Assembly: GCF_000300975.2 (NCBI RefSeq)
Contig: NZ_AEEC02000012.1
Span: 62,001 to 126,000 of the forward strand
Reading direction: 5' to 3'
DNA: 64,000 nt
DNA from: Herbaspirillum frisingense GSF30
Lineage (GTDB): Bacteria; Pseudomonadota; Gammaproteobacteria; Burkholderiales; Burkholderiaceae_D
The notes below the pieces were generated by a model. It was given only the letters and a program-made list of their open reading frames with translations. It was not told the origin of the DNA and searched no databases. Made by a program: the position numbers and the translations under genes. Positions 1 through 11,800 of this stretch are shown here, one piece after another (the stretch's first letter is position 1; each line of letters starts with the position of its first letter).

Positions 1-1
1 C

Positions 2-1105
2 GGCTTCAATCGCGGCGACGTCAAGGGCGCCGGCATCGGTGTGGGCGTCATCGCCGTCATCGTTGCCTTCCTCTGGCTGGCCAGTGGCTTCTTCATCGTG
101 CAGGAAGGCCAGACCGCCGTGGTCACCACCTTCGGCCGCTACAGCCACACCACGCTGCCGGGCTTCAACTGGCGCTGGCCTTACCCCATCCAGGGCCATG
201 AAATCGTCAACATGTCCCAGGTGCGTACCGCCGAGATCGGCTACCGCGGCAGCGTGCGCAACAAGCAGCTGAAAGAATCCCTGATGCTCACCGATGATGA
301 AAACATCATCGACATCCAGTTCGCCGTCCAGTACAAGCTCAAGAATGCCGCCGAATGGCTGTTCAACAACCGCGATCCGGACGATTCCGTGCGCCAGGTC
401 GCTGAAACCGCCATCCGCGAAATCGTCGGTCGCAGCAAGATGGATTTCGTCCTCTACGAAGGCCGTGAAAAGGTCGCGCTGGACGTGAGCCAGCGCATGC
501 AGCAGATCCTGGACCGCTACAAGTCCGGTGTGCAGATCACCAACGTCACCATGCAAGGCGTGCAACCTCCCGAGCAGGTGCAGGCTGCCTTCGACGACGC
601 CGTCAAGGCCGGTCAGGACCGTGAGCGCCTCAAGAACGAAGGCCAGGCCTATGCCAACGACGTGATCCCGCGCGCCTCCGGTGCCGCCTCGCGCCTGCTG
701 GAAGAAGCCGAAGCCTACCGCTCCCGCGTGGTGGCCAATGCCGAAGGTGATGCCTCGCGCTTCACCCAGGTGCAGGAAGCCTATGCCAAGGCCCCGGCCG
801 TCACCCGCGACCGCATGTACATCGAGACCATGCAGCAGATCTTCGCCAATACCACCAAGGTCATGGTCGATGCCAAATCAGGCAGCAACCTTCTGTACCT
901 GCCGCTGGACAAGCTGATCCAGCAAAGCGGCAGCGACGCGGCTCCGGCCGCCGGCAAGCAGCAGGCGCCCGCGGCCAGCCAACCGTCGCTGGGCGCAGCG
1001 TCCTCCAATTCGACTGCAGGAAACGACACTGTGTATTCTTCCGAGCTGATGCGTGATACCAGAAACCGCGATCCCCGTGAGTCGCGTGAAAGGGAGGTGC
1101 GCTGA
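2..1105 (+). CDS. hflK: HflK, FtsH protease modulator (5' truncated)
   Basis: Membrane-anchored SPFH/band-7 protein that forms the HflKC complex around the AAA protease FtsH and limits its attack on membrane substrates. The frame is open from base 2, so the gene starts upstream of the window; the GTG at 41 is internal. The visible 367 residues begin just before a transmembrane helix (about fragment residues 14-32), followed by the band-7 domain and a long helical region rich in Glu, Ala and Arg. The tail is Ala/Ser/Gln-rich and ends in a charged Arg/Glu segment. Family members are about 400-430 residues, so roughly 50-70 N-terminal residues are missing. The stop TGA overlaps the hflC ATG by one base, which indicates translational coupling. 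The hflC partner makes the assignment firm. Confidence 0.95.
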   Translation, partial: GFNRGDVKGAGIGVGVIAVIVAFLWLASGFFIVQEGQTAVVTTFGRYSHTTLPGFNWRWPYPIQGHEIVNMSQVRTAEIGYRGSVRNKQLKESLMLTDDENIIDIQFAVQYKLKNAAEWLFNNRDPDDSVRQVAETAIREIVGRSKMDFVLYEGREKVALDVSQRMQQILDRYKSGVQITNVTMQGVQPPEQVQAAFDDAVKAGQDRERLKNEGQAYANDVIPRASGAASRLLEEAEAYRSRVVANAEGDASRFTQVQEAYAKAPAVTRDRMYIETMQQIFANTTKVMVDAKSGSNLLYLPLDKLIQQSGSDAAPAAGKQQAPAASQPSLGAASSNSTAGNDTVYSSELMRDTRNRDPRESREREVR

Positions 1106-1998
1106 TGGGCCGCCTCGTCACTTCCGTCATCGTCGCCGTCGTCGCGATCTGGCTGGCCTCTTCCACCATCTTCGTGGTGGACCAGCGCTCTTCGGCCATC
1201 GTCTTCGCCCTGGGCGAGGTCAAGCAGGTCATCAACGAGCCTGGCCTGCACTTCAAGCTGCCGCCGCCGTTCCAGAACGTGATGTACCTGGACAAGCGCA
1301 TCCAGACCCTGGATACCCCGGACGCCGACCGTTTCATCACGGCTGAAAAGATGAACGTGCTGGTCGATGCCTACGTCAAGTGGCGCATCGTCGATCCGCG
1401 CCTGTACTTCGTCAGCTTCGGTGCTGACGAGCGCCGTACCCAGGACCGCCTGTCGCAGATCGTCAAGGCCGCGCTGAACGATGAAATCACCAAGCGCACC
1501 GTGCGCGAAGTCATCTCCAGCCAGCGCAACAACGTCATGGATGCCATCCAGGCCCGCGTGGCCAACGAGGCCAAGCAGATTGGCGTGGAAGTCATCGATG
1601 TGCGTCTGCGTCGCGTGGACTACGTGGACCAGATCAACGCCTCGGTGTTCGAGCGCATGAAGTCCGAACGCGTGCGCGTAGCCAACGAACTGCGTTCCAC
1701 CGGTGCAGCCGAATCGGAAAAGATCCGCGCCGATGCCGACCGCCAGCGCGTGGTGATCCTGGCCGAAGCCTATCGTGAATCCGAAAAGATTCGCGGTGCC
1801 GGCGACGCCAAGGCCTCCCAGATCTATGCCCAGGCTTTCAGCCAGAATGCCGATTTCTACAAGTTCTATCGCAGCCTGGAGGCTTACCGCGCCAGCTTCA
1901 AGAACCGTCACGATCTGATGGTGGTAGACCCGAGCTCGGAATTCTTCAAATACTTCAAGGGTGTGGGTGGCAACACCACCAGCGCTGCAAAGAAGTAA
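1105..1998 (+). CDS. hflC: HflC, FtsH protease modulator
   Basis: Partner of HflK in the periplasm-facing HflKC complex that modulates FtsH. It is 297 residues, somewhat short for the family. An N-terminal transmembrane helix (about residues 5-24, hydrophobic VIVAVVAIWLASS) is followed by an SPFH domain with the characteristic QRSSAIVFALGEVK start and a long helical coiled region (about 170-260). The ATG shares its A with the hflK stop codon. The gene is followed by a 292-bp gap before hisZ. In many relatives a small DUF2065 gene sits in this gap; here it is absent or degenerate. Confidence 0.96.
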   Translation: MGRLVTSVIVAVVAIWLASSTIFVVDQRSSAIVFALGEVKQVINEPGLHFKLPPPFQNVMYLDKRIQTLDTPDADRFITAEKMNVLVDAYVKWRIVDPRLYFVSFGADERRTQDRLSQIVKAALNDEITKRTVREVISSQRNNVMDAIQARVANEAKQIGVEVIDVRLRRVDYVDQINASVFERMKSERVRVANELRSTGAAESEKIRADADRQRVVILAEAYRESEKIRGAGDAKASQIYAQAFSQNADFYKFYRSLEAYRASFKNRHDLMVVDPSSEFFKYFKGVGGNTTSAAKK

Positions 1999-2046
1999 AA
2001 ATCCGCCGAACAGGCGATAATGTGAAGCTTCCTGCGCCGCCTCCGA

Positions 2047-2229
2047 GTGAAGCGGGCAGGGCGAACAGGATGGATGCCGCTGGTAGAGGGCATCTTTCCT
2101 TTTTTGGTCGGACACAATGTTCCGGGATGCAATTTTCCCGGGATGCAAGAAGAGGGGCGGCAGCTTTTCCTGTACCGCCCCGGTTTTTCGTCTGGCCGCT
2201 TGTTATTGCCGTGGTCGCCATTGCCATGA
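2047..2229 (+). pseudogene. Possible remnant of a DUF2065 (YjeT-like) gene
   Basis: The gap between hflC and hisZ is where Proteobacteria often carry a 60-65 residue DUF2065 membrane protein. One frame here gives the short segment PLVEGIFPFLV, which resembles the conserved VEGxxPFL core of that family. The rest of the frame does not look like DUF2065 and has no second hydrophobic helix, although another frame nearby is hydrophobic (2190-2250). I read this as at most a frameshifted remnant; it may equally be chance. Two copies of CCGGGATGCAA lie at about 2131-2156. Confidence 0.2.
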
Positions 2230-2290
2230 TGGCCGTCGCAATGCATATCGCCGGTCCACGTATCCGTTTTTTTAGCTTTGACTTTTGTTT

Positions 2291-3451
2291 ATGCCTAACT
2301 GGCTTCTTCCCGAAAACATCGCCGATGTCTTGCCCTCCGAAGCGCGCAAGATCGAGGAACTGCGTCGCCGCCTGCTCGACAATTTCCGCCTCTATGGCTA
2401 CGAAATGGTCATGCCGCCGCTGCTGGAGTACCTTGAATCCCTGCTCACCGGGGCCGGCCAGGACACCGACCTGCGCACCTTCAAGCTGGTCGACCAGCTC
2501 TCCGGTCGTACCCTCGGCGTGCGCGCCGACATGACTACCCAGGTGGCGCGTATCGACGCCCACCTGCTCAATCGCGCTTCCGTGACCCGCCTGTGCTATG
2601 CCGGCAGCGTCCTGCATACCCGCCCGACCGGCCTGCATGCTACGCGCGAACCGATCCAGATCGGCGCCGAGATTTACGGTCATGCCGGCATCGAAGCCGA
2701 TGCCGAAATCCAGGAACTGGCCTTGAATTCGCTGGCCCTGGCCGGCATGCGCACCATCCGCCTGGACCTGTGCCACGTGGGCGTATTGCGCGCCATCATC
2801 GCCAATGACCCCGCCGCCAAGCGTCAGGAAGCCAACCTGTTCGGCCTGCTGCAGGCCAAGGACCTGCCTGGCCTGCAGGAAATCACCGCCGGCTTCCAGG
2901 AAGGCACCCGTGCCGCGTTGCTGGCCCTGCCCAACCTGTACGGCGACATCTCCGTCATCGCCCGCGCCCGCATCACCCTGCCGGCACTGCCCGGCATCGG
3001 CCAGGCGCTGGACGAGCTGCAGGCCCTGGTGGAACTGGCCGCCGGCCATGAAGGTGCGGCCGTCACCATCGATCTGGCCGACCTGCGCGGTTATCATTAC
3101 CACAGCGGCGTGATGTTCTCCGCCTATGTGCCGGGCCTGCCCAATGCGGTGGTGCGCGGCGGCCGCTACGACCATGTGGGTGAAGCCTTCGGCCGTGCGC
3201 GGCCGGCTACCGGCTTCTCCCTGGACCTGCGTGAACTGGCACGACTGATGCCAGGCGCAGAACGAAAACGCGCCATTCTTGCCCCTTGGGGTAGGGAAGC
3301 CGGTCTGCGTGAGAAAATAGCGCAATTGCGGCAAGCGGGAGAGATCGTGATCCAAAGCCTTCCCGGCCACGAACACGATCAGGACGAATTCGATTGCGAT
3401 CGCGCACTCGATTTCAGCAATGGAAACTGGATTATCAAAAACTTGGGTTGA
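2291..3451 (+). CDS. hisZ: HisZ, ATP phosphoribosyltransferase regulatory subunit
   Basis: Histidyl-tRNA synthetase-like paralogue that binds the short HisG and confers activity and histidine feedback control on the first step of histidine synthesis. It is 386 residues. The class II synthetase-type core is visible: the [17 protein letters not shown] motif near the start, a motif-2-like segment with [10 protein letters not shown], and [13 protein letters not shown] near residue 300. It lacks the C-terminal anticodon-binding domain of true HisRS. I chose ATG 2291 ([15 protein letters not shown]) over the TTG two codons upstream because this is the usual family start. It is separated from purA by only 3 bp, the common arrangement in Burkholderiales, where hisZ lies away from the main his operon. 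Confidence 0.95.
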   Translation: MPNWLLPENIADVLPSEARKIEELRRRLLDNFRLYGYEMVMPPLLEYLESLLTGAGQDTDLRTFKLVDQLSGRTLGVRADMTTQVARIDAHLLNRASVTRLCYAGSVLHTRPTGLHATREPIQIGAEIYGHAGIEADAEIQELALNSLALAGMRTIRLDLCHVGVLRAIIANDPAAKRQEANLFGLLQAKDLPGLQEITAGFQEGTRAALLALPNLYGDISVIARARITLPALPGIGQALDELQALVELAAGHEGAAVTIDLADLRGYHYHSGVMFSAYVPGLPNAVVRGGRYDHVGEAFGRARPATGFSLDLRELARLMPGAERKRAILAPWGREAGLREKIAQLRQAGEIVIQSLPGHEHDQDEFDCDRALDFSNGNWIIKNLG

Positions 3452-4768
<1,317 letters not shown>

Positions 4769-4818
4769 TCAGGCCATCGCCGTACCACGTAACAAAGCAA
4801 CACGAAGCAATCAATAAT

Positions 4819-5349
4819 ATGAAGATCTCTGACGATAAAGACCTCTGGGTCTCCTGGGACGACTACAACCGCCAGATCGAACGACTGGCGTTGAAGGTCT
4901 ATGAATCCGGCTACCAGTTCGACCAGGTGCTGTGCCTGGCGCGTGGTGGCCTGCGCCCGGGTGACGTGATGTCCCGCATTTTCGATGTCCCGCTGGCCAT
5001 CCTCTCGACCAGCTCCTACCGCGAAGCCGCCGGCACCATCCGCAGCTCGCTGGACATCGCCAAGTACATCACCATCACCAAGGGAACCCTGGGTGGCCGC
5101 ATCCTGCTGGTGGACGACCTGGTCGACTCCGGCGTCACCCTGCAAAAGGTGATGCTGCACCTGAAGGAGCACTATCCGGCCGTCACTGAGATCAAGAGTG
5201 CCGTGTTGTGGTGGAAGGCCTGCTCGGTCGTGGAACCTGATTTCCACATCGACTACCTGCCCACCAATCCGTGGATCCACCAGCCCTTCGAAGAGTACGA
5301 CGGTCTGGGCCCGCACCAGCTGGCGGCCTGGATCAAGAAGGGTGCCTGA
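4819..5349 (+). CDS. Phosphoribosyltransferase (COG2236-like)
   Basis: A type I phosphoribosyltransferase fold protein of 176 residues. The PRPP-binding motif ILLVDDLVDSGVT lies at about residues 95-107, and the early LARGGLRPGD segment (40-49) matches the flexible-loop region of the hypoxanthine/xanthine phosphoribosyltransferase group. Its place after purA suggests purine base salvage, but base specificity cannot be read from sequence. The start is the ATG at 4819, where the family homology begins; a longer open frame upstream overlaps purA and is not coding. A strong terminator follows 34 bp after the stop, so this gene ends the hflK-to-purA transcription unit. Confidence 0.88.
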   Translation: MKISDDKDLWVSWDDYNRQIERLALKVYESGYQFDQVLCLARGGLRPGDVMSRIFDVPLAILSTSSYREAAGTIRSSLDIAKYITITKGTLGGRILLVDDLVDSGVTLQKVMLHLKEHYPAVTEIKSAVLWWKACSVVEPDFHIDYLPTNPWIHQPFEEYDGLGPHQLAAWIKKGA

Positions 5350-5383
5350 GCATCGTCTTCACCAACGATGCTTCAGATGTGAA

Positions 5384-5414
5384 AAGAGCTTGCCGCGGCA
5401 AGCTCTTTTTTTTT
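5384..5414 (+). terminator. Rho-independent terminator after phosphoribosyltransferase
   Basis: A perfect 12-bp inverted repeat, AAGAGCTTGCCG / CGGCAAGCTCTT (5384-5407), runs directly into a T tract reaching 5414. It closes the purA unit and also lies just past the end of the convergent minus-strand reductase gene. Confidence 0.93.
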
Positions 5415-5446
5415 GTCGTACTTGTCTGATGCGCGGGTCAGGAGCA

Positions 5447-6532
5447 TCAGGACCAAGGAATGACCTTCTGCTCCTTGAAGGTATCGAAGAGCCGGTAGAA
5501 CATCTGCTCCGTCTCCACGTATTCATGGAGACCCAGCCGGCGCGCCTTGCTGCCATCGCCGAACATGTCGTAATCCCAGGAGAACACGAAATCGGCAAAT
5601 TCCCAGGCCGACAGTGAAGCATAAGGATGCGCTTTCAGTCCATGCGCGGTGACGATACTTTCCCACATGGGCGACTTGTCCGCCATCACCTCGGCCAGCT
5701 TCAGCGGCAGCGGCGGCCCCACTTCCATGCCGAAATACTGAGCGATCCTGGGCCACATCTCGCTCCAGCGGAACAGGTCGCCATTGCCGATATTGAAAGC
5801 CTGGTTGGCGGCCGCCTCGTGGGTGGCCGCCCAGACCGTGCCCTTGGCCAGCAGGCCGGCATCGGTCATCTCCAGCAGCCTGTCATAGGCTCCGGGCTTG
5901 CCGGGAAAGCGCAGCGGCAAGCCCATCGCCTTGGACATGCAGGCATACAGCGCAATGGCCAGCGCCAGGTTCATGGGATTACCCAGTGCTGCGCCACCCA
6001 CCACCGCCGGGCGTGGCGCCGACCAACTCCAGCAGCGGCCGGAATCGATGCGCCGCTGTTCCAGCCAACGCTGCTGGTCGAACATGAATTCGGGCGGCAT
6101 GAACTGCGCATCACTTTCGCGTGCCGGTGTCTTGAAGGGACCCAGATGGCCGCCATACACCTTGTAGCCCTGCATCAGGCTCACGTGCTGCAGCCCTGGC
6201 GCGTGCTTCTCCACCGCCTCCACCGTGTTCTGCAGCATGGCCAGGTTGGGCGCCACCAGCTCGGCCCAGCTGGGACGATGCTGGTAGGCGGCGTAGAACA
6301 CATGACTGACCTGTTCCAGCGGCGCCAGCTGGCGCTCGGTTTGACTGGCATCGAGTAGATCGACGGCGACGTGGCGCAGGCGATCCTGCTTGCGACTTTC
6401 TCCGCCACGACGCGACAGGCCGATCACCTCCCATTGCGGCAGGGAGAGCAGGTGGGTGATCAGCTGACTGCCGATCACGCCGTGGGCGCCGACCACCAGG
6501 GCGGTCTTGCGTGGGGTTGCGTTCGGGGACAT
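5447..6532 (-). CDS. SDR-family NAD(P)-dependent reductase (PRISE-like)
   Basis: Atypical short-chain dehydrogenase of 361 residues resembling progesterone 5-beta-reductase/iridoid-synthase-like proteins, which reduce enone substrates with NAD(P)H. The N-terminal Rossmann motif GAHGVIG is followed by a basic GLSRRGGES segment that suggests NADPH preference. The GYKVYGGH segment is the place where this group has its catalytic Tyr/Lys region. I chose ATG 6532 because GGAGG sits five bases upstream; longer frames lack a ribosome site. It lies 16 bp downstream of the MFS transporter gene on the same strand, so the two probably form one operon. The natural substrate is unknown. Confidence 0.8.
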   Translation of the reverse strand: MSPNATPRKTALVVGAHGVIGSQLITHLLSLPQWEVIGLSRRGGESRKQDRLRHVAVDLLDASQTERQLAPLEQVSHVFYAAYQHRPSWAELVAPNLAMLQNTVEAVEKHAPGLQHVSLMQGYKVYGGHLGPFKTPARESDAQFMPPEFMFDQQRWLEQRRIDSGRCWSWSAPRPAVVGGAALGNPMNLALAIALYACMSKAMGLPLRFPGKPGAYDRLLEMTDAGLLAKGTVWAATHEAAANQAFNIGNGDLFRWSEMWPRIAQYFGMEVGPPLPLKLAEVMADKSPMWESIVTAHGLKAHPYASLSAWEFADFVFSWDYDMFGDGSKARRLGLHEYVETEQMFYRLFDTFKEQKVIPWS

Positions 6533-6548
6533 GCGGGCCTCCATCAGT

Positions 6549-7730
6549 TCAGCAGGTTTCGGTACGCTGGCTGGCGGGCGACTGCACCGGCTTGCCATCC
6601 ATCTTCCAGCTCAGCAGGGCCACCGCGATGCCCGCCAGCGGCAGCAGGGCGGCCACATAGGGAACGGCATGCAGGCCCGGGCCGTGGTCGATGGTCACGC
6701 CGCCCAGCCAGGCCCCTGCCGCATTGCCCAGGTTGAAGGCCGCGATATTGGCCGAGGAGGCCAGGTTGGGCGCACCGGTGGCCTTTTCCAGCACCCGCAT
6801 CTGCAGCGGCGGCACGGTAGCGAAGGCCGCCATGCCCATCAGCCCGACGCCGACGATGGCTGCGATCTTGTTGCCATTGGTCAGGCCGAACAGCACCAGC
6901 ACCACTGCCAGCAGCACCAGGCTGCCCAGCAGCGTGGCCATCAGGCGCTTGTCGGCCAGCTTGCCGCCGGCCAGGTTGCCGATCACCAGCCCCAGGCCGA
7001 ACAGCAGCAGGATGGGCGACACTGCGGAAGGCGGGAAGCCGCTGATATCGGTCAGGATCGGGGCGATATAGGTGAAGGCCGCGAACACGCCACCGAAGCC
7101 CAGCACCGTCATCAGCAGGCCCAGCATCACCTGCGGGCGCATCAGTACGCGCACTTCCTTGCCGAAGTCAGCCTCTTCACCGCCTTGCGAGCGCGGCACC
7201 AGCACGGCGGTGGCGGCCAGGGCGATCACCCCGATCACGGTCACTGCCCAGAAGGTGGCGCGCCAGCCGTAGCTCTGGCCCAGCCAGGTGCCGAAAGGCA
7301 CGCCCAGCACATTGGCCACCGTCAGGCCGGTGAACATCAGCGCGATGGCAGAGGCCTGCTTTTCCTTGGGGACCAGGCTGGTGGCCACCACCGAGCCGAC
7401 CCCGAAGAACGCGCCGTGGGCAAAGGAAGCCACCACCCGGCCCAGCATCAGCGTGGCGTAACCCGGTGCAATGGCACAGGCCAGATTGCCGATGACGAAG
7501 ACCACCATCAGCGCAATCAGCAGCGTCTTGCGCGGCAGGCGGCCGGTGGTAGCGGTCACCAGCGGTGCACCCACGAACACGCCCAGCGCGTAGCCGGTCA
7601 CCAGCAGACCGGCCGAGGACAGGCTCACGCCCAGGTTGGAGGCCACTTCCGGCAGCAGCCCCATGATGACGAATTCGGTAGTCCCGATGGCGAATGCGCT
7701 GATGGTCAGCGCCCAAAGTGCAATTGGCAT
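6549..7730 (-). CDS. MFS transporter, DHA1-type efflux permease
   Basis: Twelve-helix major facilitator permease of 393 residues in the inner membrane. It starts with MPIALWALTISAFAIGTTEF, typical of the AraJ/YdhP-like DHA1 group of sugar or drug exporters, and carries the loop 2-3 motif GRLPRKTLL (GxLaDrxGrr-like). ATG 7730 was chosen because it has an AGAGGA ribosome site and coincides with the family start. It is transcribed divergently from the LysR gene at 7865 and is followed by the reductase gene. This three-gene arrangement suggests LysR-controlled export of a compound handled by the reductase; the substrate is not deducible. Confidence 0.88.
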   Translation of the reverse strand: MPIALWALTISAFAIGTTEFVIMGLLPEVASNLGVSLSSAGLLVTGYALGVFVGAPLVTATTGRLPRKTLLIALMVVFVIGNLACAIAPGYATLMLGRVVASFAHGAFFGVGSVVATSLVPKEKQASAIALMFTGLTVANVLGVPFGTWLGQSYGWRATFWAVTVIGVIALAATAVLVPRSQGGEEADFGKEVRVLMRPQVMLGLLMTVLGFGGVFAAFTYIAPILTDISGFPPSAVSPILLLFGLGLVIGNLAGGKLADKRLMATLLGSLVLLAVVLVLFGLTNGNKIAAIVGVGLMGMAAFATVPPLQMRVLEKATGAPNLASSANIAAFNLGNAAGAWLGGVTIDHGPGLHAVPYVAALLPLAGIAVALLSWKMDGKPVQSPASQRTETC

Positions 7731-7835
7731 GGCAATCCTCTTGTTGTGGTGTGGAGTAGGCCGGCTTCTCCAGTTGGATTGCCAGCGATGTGAAGGATTG
7801 TGCCCGCAGTCTTTGTTGAGAAAAATGCCGTTACA

Positions 7836-7852
7836 ATCAAAGAATATTTGAT
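7836..7852. promoter_or_regulatory. Inverted repeat, candidate LysR-type operator
   Basis: ATCAAA-gaata-TTTGAT is a perfect 6-bp inverted repeat with a 5-base centre, lying in the 134-bp divergent region and ending 12 bp before the LysR start codon. LysR proteins bind dyads with a T-N11-A core and commonly sit on their own promoter. The assignment to this regulator is inferred from position only. Confidence 0.45.
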
Positions 7853-7864
7853 CCGGAGTCAACA

Positions 7865-8746
7865 ATGAATATCCAGTCCGAGGAATTGCGCACCTTCGTC
7901 GCCGTGGTCGAGGCTGGCACCCTGTCGGCGGCGGCCGAAGTGCTGGAGCAGACCACCTCGGGCGTGAGCCGCGCGCTGTCGCGGCTGGAAGAAAAACTGG
8001 GCGCCAGCCTGCTGACCCGCACCACCCGCCGCATGGAGCTGACCGAAGAGGGCGGTGCCTTCCTGGAACAGGCCCGGGCCATCCTCGCAGCCATGGAGCA
8101 GGCTGAGGAAACGGTGCGCATGCGCACCCGCAAGCCGGTCGGCAAGCTGCGCGTGGACGCCGCCGTGCCCTTCATGCTGCACTGTATCGTCCCGCATGTC
8201 GGCGCCTTTCGCGAGGCCTATCCGGACATCGAACTGGAGCTCACCACCAATGACCGCTTCATCGACCTGGTGGAGCAGCGTGCCGACATCGCCATTCGCA
8301 TCGGCGAGCTGCAGGATTCGACCCTGCATGCCCGTCCCCTCAGTTCGGCGCGGCTCAACATCGTCGCCAGTCCCGCCTATCTGGCGCGGCACCCCGCGCC
8401 GGTATCGGTGGAGGCGCTGGAACAGCACCAGCTGATCGGCTTTTCGCAGCCGGAAATCCTCAATCACTGGCCCCTGCGCCACCACGCCGGCGACCGCTAC
8501 CAGACCCGGCCGGCGCTGCGCGCTTCCAGCGGCGAGACCATCCGCCATCTGGCGCTGCAGGGGCAGGGCATCGCCTGCCTCTCCAGTTTCATGACCGACG
8601 ACGATATCGCGGCAGGACGGCTGGTGCGCCTGTTGGCGCAGAACGATAGTGGCTTCCGCCAGAAGATTTCAGCGGTCTACTATCACAACACCCAGCTGTC
8701 GCGCCGCATCAGCTGCTTCCTCGATTTTTTGCAGTGCAAGCTTTAA
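7865..8746 (+). CDS. LysR-family transcriptional regulator
   Basis: 293-residue LysR protein with an N-terminal winged helix-turn-helix (about residues 5-63; GTLSAAAEVLEQTTSGVSRAL is the recognition region) and a type 2 periplasmic-binding-like effector domain (about 90-290). It diverges from the MFS-reductase unit across 134 bp, so it is the probable regulator of both genes and of itself. The effector is unknown. The ATG at 7865 has a GGAG ribosome site nine bases upstream. Confidence 0.92.
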   Translation: MNIQSEELRTFVAVVEAGTLSAAAEVLEQTTSGVSRALSRLEEKLGASLLTRTTRRMELTEEGGAFLEQARAILAAMEQAEETVRMRTRKPVGKLRVDAAVPFMLHCIVPHVGAFREAYPDIELELTTNDRFIDLVEQRADIAIRIGELQDSTLHARPLSSARLNIVASPAYLARHPAPVSVEALEQHQLIGFSQPEILNHWPLRHHAGDRYQTRPALRASSGETIRHLALQGQGIACLSSFMTDDDIAAGRLVRLLAQNDSGFRQKISAVYYHNTQLSRRISCFLDFLQCKL

Positions 8747-8849
8747 ATCGGAAACGTTTTGCCTTAAACCAAGTCTGAGCGCCAACATTGCCGCAAGGGG
8801 GAAACGACCTGTGGCCGCCATCACACGAACTTGATCCGGAGAGAACAAG

Positions 8850-11800
8850 ATGAAGCAAATACCCACCGGTAGGGCTGCAGGTCGCCCATGGATCACCCAC
8901 TGGCCACGGCAGGTCCGTCGCCTGCTGCTGGCTGCGCTCGCCCTGGGGGCCGCGCTGCTGCTGCCGGCGCCGTCCGCCAGCGCCGCCGCTGCCAGCGTGC
9001 AGACCTTTTCGCCCCAGGGCGAAGTCCAGCGCATCCGCCAGGTAAGGGCGCGCTTCTCCGAAGCCATGATCAAGTTCGGTGACCCCAAGGCTGCCTCGCC
9101 CTTCGACGCCGATTGCGCCGTGGCCGGCACTGCCCGCTGGGCCGATGAGAAGAACTGGGTCTATGACTTCGAACGCGACCTGCCGCCCGGTACCCGCTGC
9201 AGCTTCACTCTGCGCAGCGATGCCCGCTCGGCGGCGGGCAATGCGGTGTCCGGCAAGACCCGCTTCCAGTTCAGCACCGGCGGACCGGTCGTGAGCCGCG
9301 TACAGCCTTATGACGATGCGCGCATCACTGAAGACCAGGCCTTCATCCTCTATCAGAATGGCCCGGCCACCGAAGCCTCGGTACGTCAACACCTGTACTG
9401 CGAAGCCGAGGGTATCAACGAGCGCATCCCTACCAAGGCAGTCGGTGAGTCCGACCGCAAGGCCTTGCTGCAGCAGTTCGCCAAGGGCGTCGATCCGGCC
9501 TCGGTGACCATCGTCCAGTGCCAGCAGCGCCTGCCCAATGAAGCGCACGTCAAGCTGGTCTGGGATCGCGGTATTGCCGCCGCGGCCGCACCGGCCATCG
9601 TTACCACCAAGCCACAGGTCTTCAGCTTCCAGGTGCGTAGCGAATTCACGGCCAGCCTTTCCTGCCAGCGCGAAAACGCCAATGCCGCCTGCTCGCCCAT
9701 CCTGCCGGTAACCCTGTCGTTCTCGGCCCCGGTGCCGCGCAATCTGGCCGAGCAGATCGTCATGAACGCCAGCACCGGCAAGATCAAGCCCGCCCTGGAC
9801 GGCGACAAGGATGCCGCCGTGCGCGAACTGCGCTTCAAGCCGCCATTCCCGGAAAAATCCGAGTTCAGCATCAGCCTGCCTTCCGGTTTCAAGGACGAAG
9901 ATGGTCGCACGCTCTCCAACGCCGCCGCCTTCCCGCTGAAATCAGCCCTGGCCGATTTCCCGCCGCTGGCCAAATTCCCGGCCGCGCCCTTCGGCATCAT
10001 CGAACTCAACGCCGATCCCACGCTGCCGATGACCCTGCGCCGGGTCGAAGCCGGCTTGCAGCTGCGCGGCAAGGATGGTCGCGCCATGCCCGGCAAGGTG
10101 GCCGATCTCAAGGTCGATGGCGACCAGGCGGTGATCGCCTGGCTCACGCGCCTGAACAAGTATCACGAGAAATGGGGCGACCCCAAGAAGGTGGATTCGC
10201 GCAGCGTCAGCCTGCTGGCCAAGGAACCGGGCGCGAAGAAGCTCGACCTCCCCGCGCAGAAGGAGGCCAAGGACGGCGAGTGGCCCTTCGAAGTGATCGG
10301 CATCCCCTTGAAGGACCCCGGCTTCTACGTGGTCGAACTGGAATCGCAGAAACTGGGTGCCTCCCTGCTGGGCAAGCCGCAGCCCATGTACGTGCGCACC
10401 AGCGCGTTGGTGACCAACCTGGCCGTCCACGTCAAGCTGGGCCGCGCCAACGGCGCCGTATGGGTGACCCGGCTGGACGACGCCAGACCGGTGGCCGACG
10501 CCGAGATCCGCGTCTCCAATTGCGAAGGCACGTCGCTCTGGCAGGGCAAGACCAATGCCAATGGCGTGGCGATGATGCCAGCACTGGAGGACGCCTGCGC
10601 CCATCGTCCCTACAGCGAGGACAATGCCGACAGCATCAACGGCCTCTTCGTCAGCGCCCGCAAGACCGATGAGCGGGGCCGCCAGGACATGGCCTTTGCG
10701 CTTACGTCGTGGAACGACGGCATCGAATCCTGGCGCTTCAACCTGCCCACCGACATGGACCGCGCCGCCACCGTGCGCGCCACCACCATCTTCGACCGCA
10801 GCCTGTTCCGTGCCGGCGAAACGGTCTCGATGAAGCACGTCATCCGCACTGAGACCCTGCAAGGCTTCGGCCTGCTGCGCAAGGAAGACCTGCCTACCCG
10901 CGTGCGCATCAGCCATCTGGGCAGTGGCCAGCAATACCAGTTTCCCCTGACCTGGCGCGGCAACAAGAGCGCCGAGACCAGCTTCGTCCTGCCACGCGAA
11001 GCCAAGCTGGGAACCTATGAAGTGGTGCTGGACCAGGGCGAGGTCGATACCAGCGCCAGCGCGAACGAGGACGAGGCCGAAGACGGCTACGGACGCGGCA
11101 GCTACGTCACCGGCAGCTTCCGCGTGGAAGAATTCCGCCTGCCGCTGATGCAGGGCCGCATCACGCCGCCCAAGGGCGCCCAGGTCGCCATCAAGGAATT
11201 GCCGCTGGACCTGCAACTGAACTACATCAACGGCGGTGGCGCGGCCAACCAGGCCGTGCGGGTATCGTCGCTGCTGCGTTCGCGCGGGGTGAACATCGCG
11301 GGTTACGACGGTTTCTCCTTCTACCCTCCGCGCAGCGATGACGACAGCAATGCCGACGACCAGAAGATCGTCGCCGACAAGCTCGCCGTCACCCTCGACA
11401 AGAACGGCAGCGGTCGCGCCGTCATCGGCAAGCTGCCAGTGCTGCAACGCCCGCAGGAACTGCTCACCGAGATGACCTACAGCGACCCCAATGGCGAAGT
11501 GCAGACCATCTCCAGCGTCACGCCGCTGTGGCCATCGGCGGTGGTGGTGGGCCTGCGCACGGGCAACTGGGTGTCAGTCAAGAAAAAGCTGACGCTGACC
11601 GCCGTCACCCTCAATACCGCCGGTCAGCCGCAGGCCGGCGTGCCGGTGGAAATCCGTGGCCTGGCGCGCAAGACCAATTCGCACCGCAAGCGCATGGTGG
11701 GCGGCTTCTACGCCTATGAAAACGACGAGAGCAAGCAAGACCTCGGCAAGCTTTGCGCCGGCAAGAGCGACCAGCACGGCATGTTCACCTGCGACACCGA

